Source of the DNA: Lentinus brumalis | Lineage: Eukaryota; Basidiomycota; Agaricomycetes; Polyporales; Polyporaceae | Assembly: GCA_001792895.1 (NCBI GenBank) | Contig: MARA01000054.1 | Span: forward strand, 62,001 to 126,000 | DNA: 64,000 bases | Reading direction: 5' to 3' | Shown here: positions 20,827-32,517 of the stretch, in pieces | Layout: each line of letters opens with the position of its first letter | Numbering within the stretch: position 1 is the stretch's first letter | Made by a program: the position numbers and the translations under genes | The notes under the pieces: model-generated | Seen by the model: only the letters and a program-made list of their open reading frames with translations | Database searches by the model: none | What the model was told of the DNA's origin: nothing

Positions 20827-23800
20827 ATGACTTCATCGCCGGGAACGTGGTCCGCAGGTGCCCGTAAACGTCAGGCTCCCTCGCTGCGGGCACCATCGTG
20901 CTCATCGTCTTCCTCATCCTCCTCCATGTCTTCTCCTCGAGAACGGGAACGCACGACGTCCACGAGGTCCTCAGCAGCGCCCAAGTGGCGGTCGTCGCTG
21001 TCTGGCCCGACGCGACAGAAGCCGGCGACCGCAGTCTCTGTTGTATTCGCGCAGCCAGAACAAGGTGCCAGGCTCGGCTCGGCCATCGACAGGCTTCCGG
21101 TGGTCAGTGTCGACGATGCGGCGAGCATGTTGAGCGAGTCATCCAGGAAGCGCGAACGCTTGAACTCGAACGCTTCGAGCTACAAGAGCCGTGTCGAACC
21201 GCGGTCGGATAGCCAGCTTCCGCCACCGGAGAGCGGCGATATCGCGAGGAAGCGTTCGAAGTTGAGCACGGACGATGCTTCGACGGAAGCAGTTGTGCTG
21301 GGGAATGGGCAATCTGTGCTAGGTATGTGTGTTCTATCTGTTTCGTCGTGCTATGCGCTGCGGGGAGTTGGCATTCGTCCGGAGACGATGGATGCGCAGT
21401 AACTGCTGCGGATGCTCAAGCCTCATAAGAAGTGCCAGAAGCCCTAGAAGCCCTACTTCTCGTCTTCTGAGGCTGAACGGCCCATCGAGAGAAGCGAACC
21501 TTGGCTGTTAGTAGCCTCAGTCCAACGGTTCACGATGTCGTGTATGCTCTCGAATTGGACCATCCGACCGCCGTACTGCCTCGCTATGTTTCTCTACGTG
21601 GTTTCTCCTGCTCGGTTCGGCAGAAGTATAAGTGTAGTAGCAGCTAGGCAAGAAGTTGCTCTCCCAGGGGAGGTTGCGAACAGATACTATGCTCATGGGC
21701 AAACGAGCAGTAGCTGCCGGTCCTTTGAGAAGTGCGAGGATATTGATCTTTGTACTGCGAGGAGCTGGTGTTCGCTTCCAATCTCCCTATAGAAAGAAGC
21801 GAACCCTCCGCCATCTTCGACTATCCCTTCTCGGACAGATATCGGGTGCTTCATGTCGTCAATCGCAACAGGGTGCCAGCGATCCCGAGCCTACTTTACA
21901 AGCTGCTCTTGGAGTTTTGGAATTCGCACATGAGCAGCATGTCAGTCATGCCTTGAGGAGCTCTCTGGGCTTGAGACGCATCTAGGGCTCAAGGGCGTCC
22001 TTTGCCATGGAACACGACCAAACTGGATGTCGTATCGAGTTCAATTCCTCGCACTAGCTCGAAGGAAGGGATCCACGCGTCGTTTCCGAATGTGTGCAGT
22101 GACAGGAGAGCACCGCGACGGGAATGTCGTGTGGCCGTACGTGCAGCACGCATGTCGCAATGATCTCAGCGTTCTCGACCGTCGTCTTCGTTTTCGCGTC
22201 TGCGCTTGGTCGTCTGCTCTGTGATGTGACTAACTCGGACAACACCAGGGACTGCATCGAACCCGGTTGATCTCACCGAGTCTCCGAAACCGATAGAGGG
22301 TGTTTCTGAACCTCCCGCGCCCGCGCAGCAGACGAAGGAGGACAGCACACAGGGCACGCTGGCACAGGAAACACCTACTCCGGTACCCTCGCAAGACACC
22401 GCCCCAGTTCCCTTCCCGTCCGCGGACCCAGAGCGGACCGTTCGCGCGACCAAGCCGACCCCAGCACGATCGTCGTGGTTCGGATTCTCTCGATCACGAC
22501 GGGGTAGCAAGGATAGCTCGTCTACTGCGCAACCAGCTGGCAGCGGCTTGTCGACCGAGCCTGCGGCCGCAACCCCCGCTCCTCCAGCAGCGGCCAAGCC
22601 GGAGCTCGCCGTCCTGCCGACCGAGACCGCCGTCGCCACGTCCCCTCCACAAGCAATCCCCTCGTCCAGCCAGGAAGCGACGCCGATGGGATTCTCTTCC
22701 GTTGAATACTCCCCTCCCAACGTGCGCATGAACAGCAACACGACCTCGATCTCTTCGATAGACGAAGAGGTCCCGAGACCCCGCGCCACGAGCATGGACG
22801 CGCTCCTTGCTCCGCAGGCGGTCGTCGAGTCTCAGGACTCGAAGGCTGCGGGCAGGAAACCATCCGTCTCGTCCCTGAATCCGACGACGAGCCGGTTCAC
22901 GCTCCGCCTGCCGCTGCTTGGGCGACCGAAGGTTCCTCTCGAGCAGGCGGTCGCCTCGGCGCAAGCGGAGGATATCCGGGAGCCTCCCGCGGCCGAGAAC
23001 GGTGAGTATAACTCCGTGTGTGCATGCAGCAGCTACCTGACAGAGACGGATACCACGATAGCAGTTAGCAAAGAGTCAGAGTCTGCGCCGCAGGTAATCA
23101 ACATAGTGCCGCCGACGCCGGACGAGCATCCCTCCATTCCCGCAGCTCCTCTGGCTTCGGAGATGCAAAACGGGGAACTCGCTAAGGCTCAGAAGCCGGA
23201 GGGGGGTCCTGCCGATTCTCGTCCTGCCTCATGGTGGGACTACATCGCCTGGAATGGTCAGGCCCCCGATGCATCGTCACATCCGCCCGACGAGAGGAGC
23301 GACCGCGGACCGAAGACGGACACGGTTAATCTGGAACCTCCGACCTCGCCTGACGCCCTGTCATCTCCGCTGGCCGAGCAGTCTACAGCGCCTGAGGCTC
23401 CGGGGAGGCGCCAGAGTCGGAACCTCAGCAGAAGGCTTCGCGAGAACCATCACTGTCTGGTGCTCAGAAGGCGGATGGGAAGCCCGCGTCGGTGTTCTCC
23501 GCGGAGACTGCGAAGAGCCACGGCTCTGTGTGGTACTCTCCCTGGGCGTGGTATGGGTCATCTGCAAGTGCTTCGAATGATGATCCACACAAGGACTCGG
23601 GCGCATCGGGTTCCCCGGACGCTCCGAAGACAGAGTCCGAGTTGGTCAAGGAAGAGGCTCTTGCGCGCGATCAGGAACAGGAGACCCCGAAGCCGTCCTC
23701 TACGCCCGAACCTGCAGCGTCCCCCGAGCGTGCTGCAACTCCAGAACCTGCCAACCCGATCCGGTCCACAATCACTGACAACAAGTCGGGCTGGATGTCT

Positions 23801-26306
23801 TTCTTCGTGTCACGTGCCGCTACGATGAAAGCTGTCACGAACGAGGCGGCCGAGCAGAAGGAAAGCGGGATGGAGGTCATGGATATTGACGACGAGCCCA
23901 ATCCTTCTGTTGCGATCGAAGTGCCCTCGGGCAAGGACGTTCAGCGAACCGCCGCGTCGCCTCAGGTTCCGTCATTACTGTCCACGTTTCCGAAGCCGTC
24001 ATCGCCGAAGTCGCCGTCGTCGCTATCGCCGCCACCCACGCCCAAGTCGCCCACGAAGTCTCCTATCGCGCCGCCTCCCAAGGAACGAGAGCCGAAGAAG
24101 CAAGAGCCGCCAGCGCCGCCGCTGACGGACTCGGAGTCGATCAAACGAGACACGGCGCGCGGGGCACGGACACCCTCGCCTACGCCGTCAAAGAGCTCAA
24201 CGCCTCCGGGCAGCGCCAAGCCGCAAGCTCCGAACCTCGTTTTGCCGACGTGGGCCGACACGTTCCACTCGCCTCCCGGTCGCATGTCCCTCCGCGCGCG
24301 CCGACCACGAAGTCCAAGCTGACTGGCGCTCTGTCCTCCATCGCCGGAGCGCTGTTCTCTGAAGGCGGTCGTGGAAAGGGCAAGAAGGGGAAGGGGAAGG
24401 AGCGTGAGCCGTTTGGTACGTGGGCGGCCCCGCCGGGAGCACAGCAGGGCCCTGAAACGGCCGCCGAGTTCCTCACTTTTGGCCAGGAGCTTCCGAAGGC
24501 GCTGGACGTAGTTGGCGAGCAGTTGAATCCGTACATACTCAATGGAGGGTGCAGGGTCGTCGTGATCGGGGTTGCGGGGTGGTCGCCTGGTGAGTGCTTT
24601 GTCACAACAATCCCGGTGCAATGCGGCCGCGCAACGTCCGGGAACAAGCATAGCTGATCTACTTTCGCACAGGCGCAGTGACGAGGACGCTCGCGGGCGG
24701 GGTAAGTGTCGGAAGTGAGCTTTCGTCGCGCGTACCGAAGCTCATTGTGCTTGCCTTCGTGTGTCTGATCTGCAGCTGCCATCCTCGAGCAGCAAGTTCG
24801 TCAACATGACCGTGCAGGCGCTCGAGCAGTTCGCCGACGAGAACGGTTTCAAGTTCAAGAAGATAACACCGATGCCGCTCGAGGGCGATGGCACCATTCG
24901 CAAGAAGGTCTCAAGGTCAGTGTTGCCACATGGACCCTTAAACCATCTCACGCCACCAACAGAGTGTACAACCACCTATTGGACAACGACGAATGGATGG
25001 AGGACCTGCATGCAGCTGATGTCATCTTTGTCGCCAGCCACTCACAAGGCGGTGTGGTCTCGACACATCTCATTGACCGACTGATTGAGGACGGCCACAT
25101 CCTGACCTTGCGTAGCGTCGACACGCTTGCCAAGACCGCAGCCTCGATAGCAGCGGGTGGCGCAGCCTCCGCACCTACCGGTCAAGCGCAGAGGGTCTGC
25201 TTGTTGTCGTTGTGTGGGGTCCATCTTGGGCCTCTCCGGTACCTGAGGACGAGCTCGCTACTACAGCCGTACTTCCAAGTATGTTCCTTGATCTATGTCC
25301 TTGAAGGTCGTGCGCTAACATATCGAGTGTTGCCAGTACGTGGAGAACGCTTCCGCACGGGAGCTGTTCGAGTTCCAGGTACGTGATTGTTTCTGCTATG
25401 TCCGGCATGGGTACTGTAGTCTGACATACGGTGCCAGGACACGGAGTCGAAGCTGTCTCAGAACTACGCGGGTGCACTGCGGAACATCCTGGAACATGGG
25501 GTATGGATCTACTATCACTTCCTGGCACTGGCGCTGATGTTCCCGGCAGACGAAGGTGGTCTACATAGCGTCGTTGAATGACCAGGTCGTTCCGATATAT
25601 TCCGGTGTATTCACGGCTGCGTCACATCCTAGGATCCTGCGCGCTCTGTATATCGACAGCGATGCATACCAGTGCGTGTGACGCTCGTTCGCCTCTCATC
25701 TATCTGATTTAACCACCATCCCCAGTTCATCTGATTTTCTCTCTAACCTACTGATCCTTCTCATCCGCATCCGTAACGCGGGGTTATCCGACCGTGGTCT
25801 ATTGGCCCACCTATCCGAAGCGACCGCTGGCACATTAAGCGGCATCGGGCATTCGACCGCCTATGAAGAGCCTGCCACATACTCGTTAGCCTCATCTTTC
25901 GCATAGGCTGTGCACTTCTTTGACTTCTATCATCCCCAGGCTTGCCGTGAAGTACTTCTTCATGACGAATGAGGGCACCAACTCCGATGCCGAACTGGTC
26001 ATCAATTCTTTCAATGCAGTTGAAGAGCAGAACGACTACGAGGTATGCGACCCATATGCAACCTTTCGTGGGGCTATGCAAACGAGCTCATCTGTAATCC
26101 GCCAGATCCCATGGCTGCTTCGCGATATGATTGCAGACCCCAAGATCGCGCATTTCTTCTCACGCGAGTTCGCGCAGCTGCGCGACGCTTTTGACGACTG
26201 GCAGCCGAAGACGACTATTCTGCGCGAGGTCAAGAAGAAGCTGCAGCCGATCACGAGGCTCGCGACCACAGCCACCCTTGCATCCAGTTCAGTCAGCAAG
26301 CTCTAA
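20827..26306 (+). CDS. YML020W-like alpha/beta-hydrolase-fold protein
   Basis: Large multi-exon gene: first exon 20827-21322, a 926-base intron, then 22249-23001, 23044-24589 and several short exons to 26306. The N-terminal two-thirds are disordered and Ser/Pro/Glu-rich, with short conserved islands (RSSWFGFSRSR, ASWWDYIAWN, GSVWYSPWAWYGS, NKSGWMSFFVSRA). The C-terminal third is the hydrolase-like domain: CRVVVIGVAGWSPG, LEQFADENGFKFKKITPMPL, DVIFVASHSQGGVVSTHLID (GxSxG-like nucleophile elbow), LCGVHLGPLRYL, VVYIASLNDQVVPIYSG. This matches the conserved fungal YML020W family, whose function is unknown; I assign it from memory of the family. Two single-base losses are apparent, in the G4 run at 23402-23405 and near 24285-24300. 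The unusually long first intron could mean that exon 1 is a separate gene or holds an insertion. Confidence 0.7.
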
Positions 26307-26697
26307 TGGCGCGTTTCCTTTCGTTACATACACCGGACTTGGCACGGACTACCGCCTGGACCTCAGGTCACACGCAATGTATTATATGTTGTAGATTAGT
26401 TTGCTGTAGTATACTGACTGACTTTCACGGGTGTCTTGTCCAGCTTTCTCGAGGTTGACGTGGTCCCGTGCACATGCACGTCATTCTTGTCACCGACCCA
26501 TCGGGCGTTCTTACACTTCATACCGTAGATCCATAGTTCTATCATCGTTGAACATTCTACTTCTGCGTAGATATATGTACATCATACCACCAGTATCAGC
26601 ATCACACGACTTGGAATGACACTTATTTGGAATATGGGGCCACCTCGGCCTCGGGGAACAGAGTTCTCATCGACAGTCCGGGCTGAGTCCGTACAGG
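26307..26697. other. Convergent spacer
   Basis: About 0.39 kb, AT-richer than the flanking genes, between the 3' ends of the hydrolase and the aldo/keto reductase genes. Nothing recognised. Confidence 0.4.
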
Positions 26698-28265
26698 CTA
26701 TGCTGCTCGATACTCCGCCCCACAATCCCCAATTGACATAATCATGTTCCTGCTCCTCGACTGCGCCAAGATTACCTCGATGTCCGCCTTATCTCTCTCT
26801 GTGAGCGAGAACGTGAAGACCATAGCGTTGTCGTCGCTGTTGTCGCTGAGGCCCAATCGTGCGCCTGGGACGACCATCATCAGCTCAACATCAACGGCGG
26901 CGATGGGAGCGTGGCCACGGGTATACGAGGAAGCTGGGAAGCGGAACTATACCTAGGATTGCGGCGCCGACGAATTGGTGTTCGAGCACCCAGCGGACTG
27001 CGATGTTCGCGATGCTGACGCCACCGTGGCGGTCAGCAATATCGCGGAGGAGTCGAAGAAGCCTCTGAAAAAGATCCCAGGTGCCCCAGGCCTTCAGAAT
27101 CACATCGAGATACTGCCGCAACGTGAGCGTGTGAGCTGCGAGGACCATCGTGACAAAACTCGAAGGGGGAGTACCTTTCGCTGAGATGGGTTCAGCTGGC
27201 CCGAGTATAGCTCTGGCTCCGGCTTGCCGAGCCACCGGTCGGTGAGAAGTCCGCCGCACTGGATCCGACGTCGACGTCAAGATGTAACGAACGCGTAGAC
27301 GTAAAACTTATGCTAACCAGGACGCCGTACGCCAAAACCTTGAATCCGTACCGCTGACAGAGGTCGTTCATGCCATGGAGGGGCCTGACATCTATGATTG
27401 AGAACTGTCCAGTCTCAGCCAAGTCTCCTAACTGCAAGCGAAAAAGGCACACAACGTACCTGGACTTGGTTGGAGACGATGGAGCCCCTCCCGAAGGTGA
27501 CGCAAATTTCCTCCGTCCTTGCCGTATCGAAGTTACACAGCCCCAGGTTGCGTATTTTCCCGATGGAGCGTAGCTTGAGAAGGTGCTCGATGGCTGTGAT
27601 GTAGCTTCTGTCCCTGTAATCCTGCCAAAAGAACTGCGGGCGTGGGTGGTAATCAATCATACGCCCGCAGCGAACTGCGGTGGTATGCACACCTGGAGAA
27701 GATCGAGGCGCTGAGTATTCATCCGCGCCCGTCGCTCGTCCACGGCCGCTTGCACTCTCTCGTAGGTCACCTCCATAGGCGCGAAAACGCACCACTTCGT
27801 GGCGCCGAACGGACGAGGAATATCAGCAGGAAGATTCCTGATGAACTGTCCCTATGACACCTGGTATCAGCATGAAGTTGAGCGGAGTTGGTGTCTTGGA
27901 AACTCACGAAGAGAACTTCTGCAGGACCGTAATGGTCGGCTGATTGTACAATCGTCAAATAGAGCTTCAATCAGAAGATAAAGAACATACCCTACACGCA
28001 CAAAGCACGGGTATGTGAGCGCAGGATTTCACAGGCGCAGCGAAGACTCACCATGTCTGTCAAGTTGTGGTGAGCGGCGACCGAGAAGGAGCAAGGGAAG
28101 TGACTAACCGAACGCGATGTATCCCTTCTCCATGTGAGTTGTCATTGCATCACGAACCCGCTGGGCGGGGGCGCTGCCCCAGGCGTTACTGGAGAGCTGC
28201 CAGAGGCCAACCCAGATCCTGGGGAGACGTGTCGCAGGGGAGAGTGTGAACTGTTCCACTTGCAT
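26698..28265 (-). CDS. Aldo/keto reductase family protein
   Basis: About six to eight exons starting at the ATG at 28265 (MQVEQFTLSPATRLPRIWVG). Seen in order: GLWQLSSNAWGS, MTTHMEKGYIAF, then the active-site context DM/ADHYGPAEVLF (catalytic Asp and Tyr), FGATKWCVF (Lys of the tetrad), RLDLLQVH, IGKIRNLGLCNFDT, IVSNQVQFSIIDVRPL, RYGFKVLAYGVL, GVSIANIAVRWVLEHQFVG and a C-terminal VPGARLGLSD. Family enzymes reduce carbonyls with NADPH in the cytosol; the substrate cannot be predicted. A tiny exon of about 5-6 bases (ACATG at about 28048-28052) appears to encode the junction of the DMADHYG motif. The phase fits only if one more G is present, so this is either an indel or an unusual splice. Confidence 0.78.
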
Positions 28266-28697
28266 GGCTGAATGTGCCGCTGCTGAGGAACATCATACTC
28301 GTCTCTCCGGGTTATAAGGTGAGCTCGGTAAGTAAACGAAACCCGCATAGCACGTACGACGACGACATGCACATAAAGCGGGAACCCTGTAGTATGCCGA
28401 CCCTAGAGAGCCTGGGTGGGGCTTGGGTACGAGCTGAGAACTCGGCGGACACTCTGGAGCGCGCTCCGTTGAGCGCCTGAAAGCAATGCTTTCCGGGAGT
28501 TTGATATGCCGTACTAAACTGGTTATTCGGACATGAGGCAATGCGAAAAAAAAGACTTACGACAAAAATTTGCCCTTTGATGACATCCCGTTGTGTACTG
28601 TCCGATGGCAGAGATGTATAAAGAGCCAGGCGCTGTGGGGAATGTCTAGCAGGGTGATCCCTCCAGCGACACGATTCACCGCTCATCGGACTCCACG
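28266..28697. other. Divergent intergenic region
   Basis: About 0.43 kb between the starts of the aldo/keto reductase gene (minus) and the damaged hypothetical gene (plus). It probably holds both promoters; no clear element was identified. Confidence 0.4.
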
Positions 28698-29447
28698 ATG
28701 CCCGCAGCTAAGCCGGCAACCAGCCCCGCTGGGTCACGTACACAGGGAGACGCTCGGCCTGTTCTGGGACATGTGTCAGTACCGCCCGTACACCCACGAT
28801 AACCCACCACTGAAACCACACCTGCAGGAACCTCATGGTTGACACTTTCATCGCCAACGCGAACCTTGAGGAGTAAGCCAGGTCACCGTGATGCTTGCCG
28901 CAGCTGATCCAAACACTCCGCTATCCACAGTCTCCGTGCGATCGTGCGCGGTATGCTGGCCACGAGTCCCCCTTCTGTGGCCCAGGCGTTCACCTCCGCA
29001 GCCCGACAGCGGCTCCTCCGAGTGGACGCAGCCGCTTTACCCGACACGACGGGGATGTTTAGTCCCGGGTCAGGGCAGAAGACGGCATCTCCATCGGAGA
29101 AGCTGCAGGGCATCCTGATACGAACACGCACCCTGTACGGATCCGGCATGGGCATAGCGAGCCTGAACATCCTCGCGCGCATAGTGAGCGCCACGGTGGG
29201 GTTGAGGTGGGAGGAGGATAGCGCCATGGAGGGCGTGCTGGCGGATATCGATGCGGACATCAGCCAAGCGATCCAGAGCTCGAAGGAGGAGATCGAGGGC
29301 GGTCGAGTTGTGGATATGCAGGCGGCGCGAGGTGTGATCCAGGAGTTGCGCTCGGCGGTCAACGAGAGTCAGATGGACGTGAAGAAGTGGGAAGGGGTGT
29401 TCCCCTTCGAACGCGCGGCATCTAGCTTGGAGTACTGGAGGGTTTGA
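28698..29447 (+). CDS. Hypothetical protein, frame interrupted several times
   Basis: The C-terminal 28944-29447 is one open frame of about 165 aa, with AQAFTSAARQRLLRVDAA, LQGILIRTRTLYGSGMG, LNILARIVSATVGLRW and VQADIDADISQ-like helical segments. Upstream pieces look coding but sit in different frames: MPAAKPATSPAGSR (28698, frame 3), YRPYTHDNPPLKPHLQEPHG (frame 1), VDTFIANANLEE (frame 2) and LIQTLRYPQSPCDRARYAG (frame 2). No set of GT-AG introns joins them all, and the C5 run near 28965 is one shift point. I do not recognise the family. It may be a real small helical protein damaged by assembly indels, or a young pseudogene. Confidence 0.45.
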
Positions 29448-30617
29448 AGGACGAAATTGGTCCCGAAGTCGTTCCATATGATGTACAGTATCTGGGTCCC
29501 GAACAGAGCTCCGCATTCTGCGGTTTAGGCTCTTAACTCCGCAAATTCAGTTGGACACTCGTGAGTAGATGGGAGAGATTGGGGACTTAGCGAGAAACGC
29601 ACCCACGTCGTGCCCATGTCATGCCTGGCACGTTATCGATATCCGACGGCCTCGGTGTCCTGATGAGTTGCCGGCCTGAAAATACAAGCTCAGCATTCGC
29701 GACATCGTCCCGAGGCAGTTGAACCTTCATGTTAAGACCGCGTCACAATGCGCAGCTGTGTACCGTGGTTGCTAATTCTTGCACCCCGACCGACGAATTC
29801 AATCGCTCCAGAAGAGCTATAGACTCGCCATATCTGCCCACCTCGGAGCAGCGGAGACCGGCAATGTTTCCTCATGGCTTATCCGAAGTATTCATCAGAC
29901 GGACACGCAGTCCATCCTGCGACTAGGCAGATCGATATGACACCGGACGTGCACAGGAGACCATGCGACACTCGGTTCTGAATGGCAGTCAGCAGCGCTG
30001 ATTGAGGAGAGACATGAAAGCACCGTCAGGTGCCACCACTCAGACTCGGATCTGTGTGGCATTATCGCAAACTGTCAGTGCAGTCTGACACCCTCTGATG
30101 GACCACGTACCCTCCTGTGCCTCGGTGTCAGGAGACACCGACCGCGACTGCCCTCTGCCTCCGCCCACCAGCCAGACCACATAGTCACGTCATACACGGG
30201 AGAACTGTGATTCATGACACGGAGGTGAAGTGGACATGGTACGCCGCAGCTTTGTGAGTCTGACCATGGCCTGCGCCGCTCTCTCGCGGACTCCTCGCTC
30301 ACCTGTATTGCCAATGACATGCAATTGCATCAGATAGCTCGGACACCTGGCTCAATCCGAAGTCCCGGGCTCTCCAGTGTGGTCGACCACAGTATCACCA
30401 CGTTGCTTGATCGTACCCGATCCGTACCCAGCAACGTATCACCTCCCGAGGATGCGCAGCGTCTCGCTGACTGACTGTTCGCTGCTCGTCCTACTGCTGA
30501 ACTTGAGTGACGTCTGAGAGATCATCAGACATTCGATCTGAATCGTTTCAGTGGTAACGACGAATCGATGCACGCACATCTCTTGTTCACCCTCCTCGAG
30601 GGTCCCTTCCCCGTACC
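29448..30617. other. Intergenic, nothing recognised
   Basis: About 1.2 kb between the 3' ends of the hypothetical gene and the JmjC gene. Open frames are short and show no recognised domain. No repeats stood out. Confidence 0.45.
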
Positions 30618-32226
30618 CTAGCGCTTCGCCTTCTTCAAGCCCTCGCTATCGCCCTTCTCCCTGCTCCGCTTTCTCACCGTGATTCTCTCCGCCGGTACAT
30701 CGCCCGATTCCGGACGCCCCTTGCTACGCAGATAACTCCAGACCAAGGAGTCCTCGTACGGCTTCTCGAAGTCATCGAGCGCATCGGGTGGATAGAACCA
30801 GTAGTTGAACGCCATATGGACATCGCCTTCCTTGGCGTCATCCGGCGACGTCGAAGTGACCTCGTGCCACCACGAAGCCGGCAGGTAGAGCATCTCGCCC
30901 GCAGAAAGCTCGACGACGTACGGCGCGGTGGCCTTGCGCAGACCGGGGAAGTCATGAGATGAGAAGTCGGGCGGCAAGGACGCGGTGGTGGGGATGTCGA
31001 GGAAGTGGTGGAGATGTGCGGTAGGGATGCGAGAGAATGAGGACGGTTCACTCGGCTTGTCCCCGTCGAGGAGATCGTCCGAGTCGTCCGCCTCGCTGCC
31101 CTCTTCAGATGCTTCGCCCTCATTGTCGTCTTCGCTATCCTCGCTTTTAGACGTGCCGATCCCGTACCACTCCTCTGCTTCCTCGTCATCGTCGTGGTCG
31201 TCCTCCTCGGCGGTGGATTTAGACTGCGACGAGGATCCGGCAGCGAGCTCGGCCTCGACGTCATCGAGCCCGCCCATGAGAGCATCAAAATCGTCCACCT
31301 CGTCGCCGCCTTCCTGATCCTCGAGCGCGAGCATAGCGAGCTCGTCCAAGGCCTCGTCATGGGCGTCCATAAGCGCCTTCAGCTCCTTCGAGTGCGCTTT
31401 GCTCTTCCCCTTGCCCTTCGCTTTGAGAGCATCTATCTGACGCTCCAGCGCACCGATGCGGGCCTTGCATGCAGCCCGCTTGGACAGACCGTCGGCACGC
31501 ACGGGAATATCCTCGTACGAGATGAGACCGTTCGGATGGAGCTCGTCGAGAGTGCCATATGGCGACAGGTTCTTTACCTCCGAGGGCGGGAAGAGAACGA
31601 ACCGCTTCTTCCCCTGCAAAAGGCAGTAAAGGTTGTCGTGGAAGTCATGATGCTGTGTCCGAACATTAGCTCAATAGGTATCCGCATGTGACTGGACCTA
31701 CCAGACCAGAAGAAGAGCCCTCCTTTGACTTGCCGAGCCAGAGGTTCACCTGCTGCAGGAACAGGTTGCCCATGATCCGCGGTACGGTTGGAAAGTCGTC
31801 CTTCAGAGCATTCGTCGGCGGTGGGAAAACGGTCTCGGCGTCCGGATCTTCGTCGGAGTACTGTGTCGTTAGGTATGGATGGGGACCCTGGTCATCTCGT
31901 AGGGACTTCAGGAAATCACGGAAGGGCATTGGTATCCGCTCCACATCGGTGCCATACTGGTTTGCAGTGGGATGGATAGGCTCAACCATGACTTCAACAT
32001 CGCCGGCCTTCGTGGCCAGGTATGTCAGATCTGTCTACCTCGTGAGCGCGTCAGACCAGCAGCGGTACTACAGATCCATGAGACATACCCATTGCTTGCC
32101 TTTGAAAGTCGCATCGTCAAGGAGGCCGCTTAACACGACGGGCTTGCGTTTGGAGACGAACCGGGAAAAGAACTCCTCGGCCGAAGTTCCCGGGTCGACA
32201 CGTTCTAGTTTCAGCTTCTTGGGCAT
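30618..32226 (-). CDS. JmjC/cupin-8 2-oxoglutarate dioxygenase, JMJD7-like
   Basis: Exons 32089-32226, 31702-32034 and 30618-31652 give 501 aa with no frame problems. Seen: ERVDPGTSAEEFFSRFVSKR, PVVLSGLLDDATF, GNLFLQQVNLWLGKSKEG, then GLHHDFHDNLYCLLQGKK (iron-binding H-x-D region and the NLYC motif shared with JMJD7), FVLFPPSEV, and the distal part AGEMLYLPASWWHEVTS (second iron-ligand His) with HMAFNYWFYPPD. Family members are Fe(II)/2-oxoglutarate hydroxylases; human JMJD7 hydroxylates lysines of DRG GTPases, but the substrate here is unknown. A highly acidic, Ser-rich insert of roughly 100 residues (about 195-325) separates the two halves of the cupin. A Lys/Arg-rich nuclear-localisation-like tail (VRKRSREKG, LKKAKR) ends the protein. 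Nuclear location is inferred. Confidence 0.85.
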
Positions 32227-32517
32227 AGCTTAACCACCCTGCAGTTCGAGGAGCTACGATCGTTAGGACGAAGAATAGTATTTTGCGGAAATTTGCCGAC
32301 TCCGAAGAGAACCCTGGCGCATGCCACGTGTGTACCAATTGCCTTATATAGGTATGTTCCGACCCACTACATTGGCGCCAAAGGGCACCAGCACGCTTGT
32401 GGGGAACACATGCACTTGACAACAGGCTCCAAAATATTTCGATTCCTCGAGCAACAGTAGGACAACCCTGTGCTCAAAAAGACCATTGAACCTGCAACTT
32501 CTCGGACATAGACTCAG

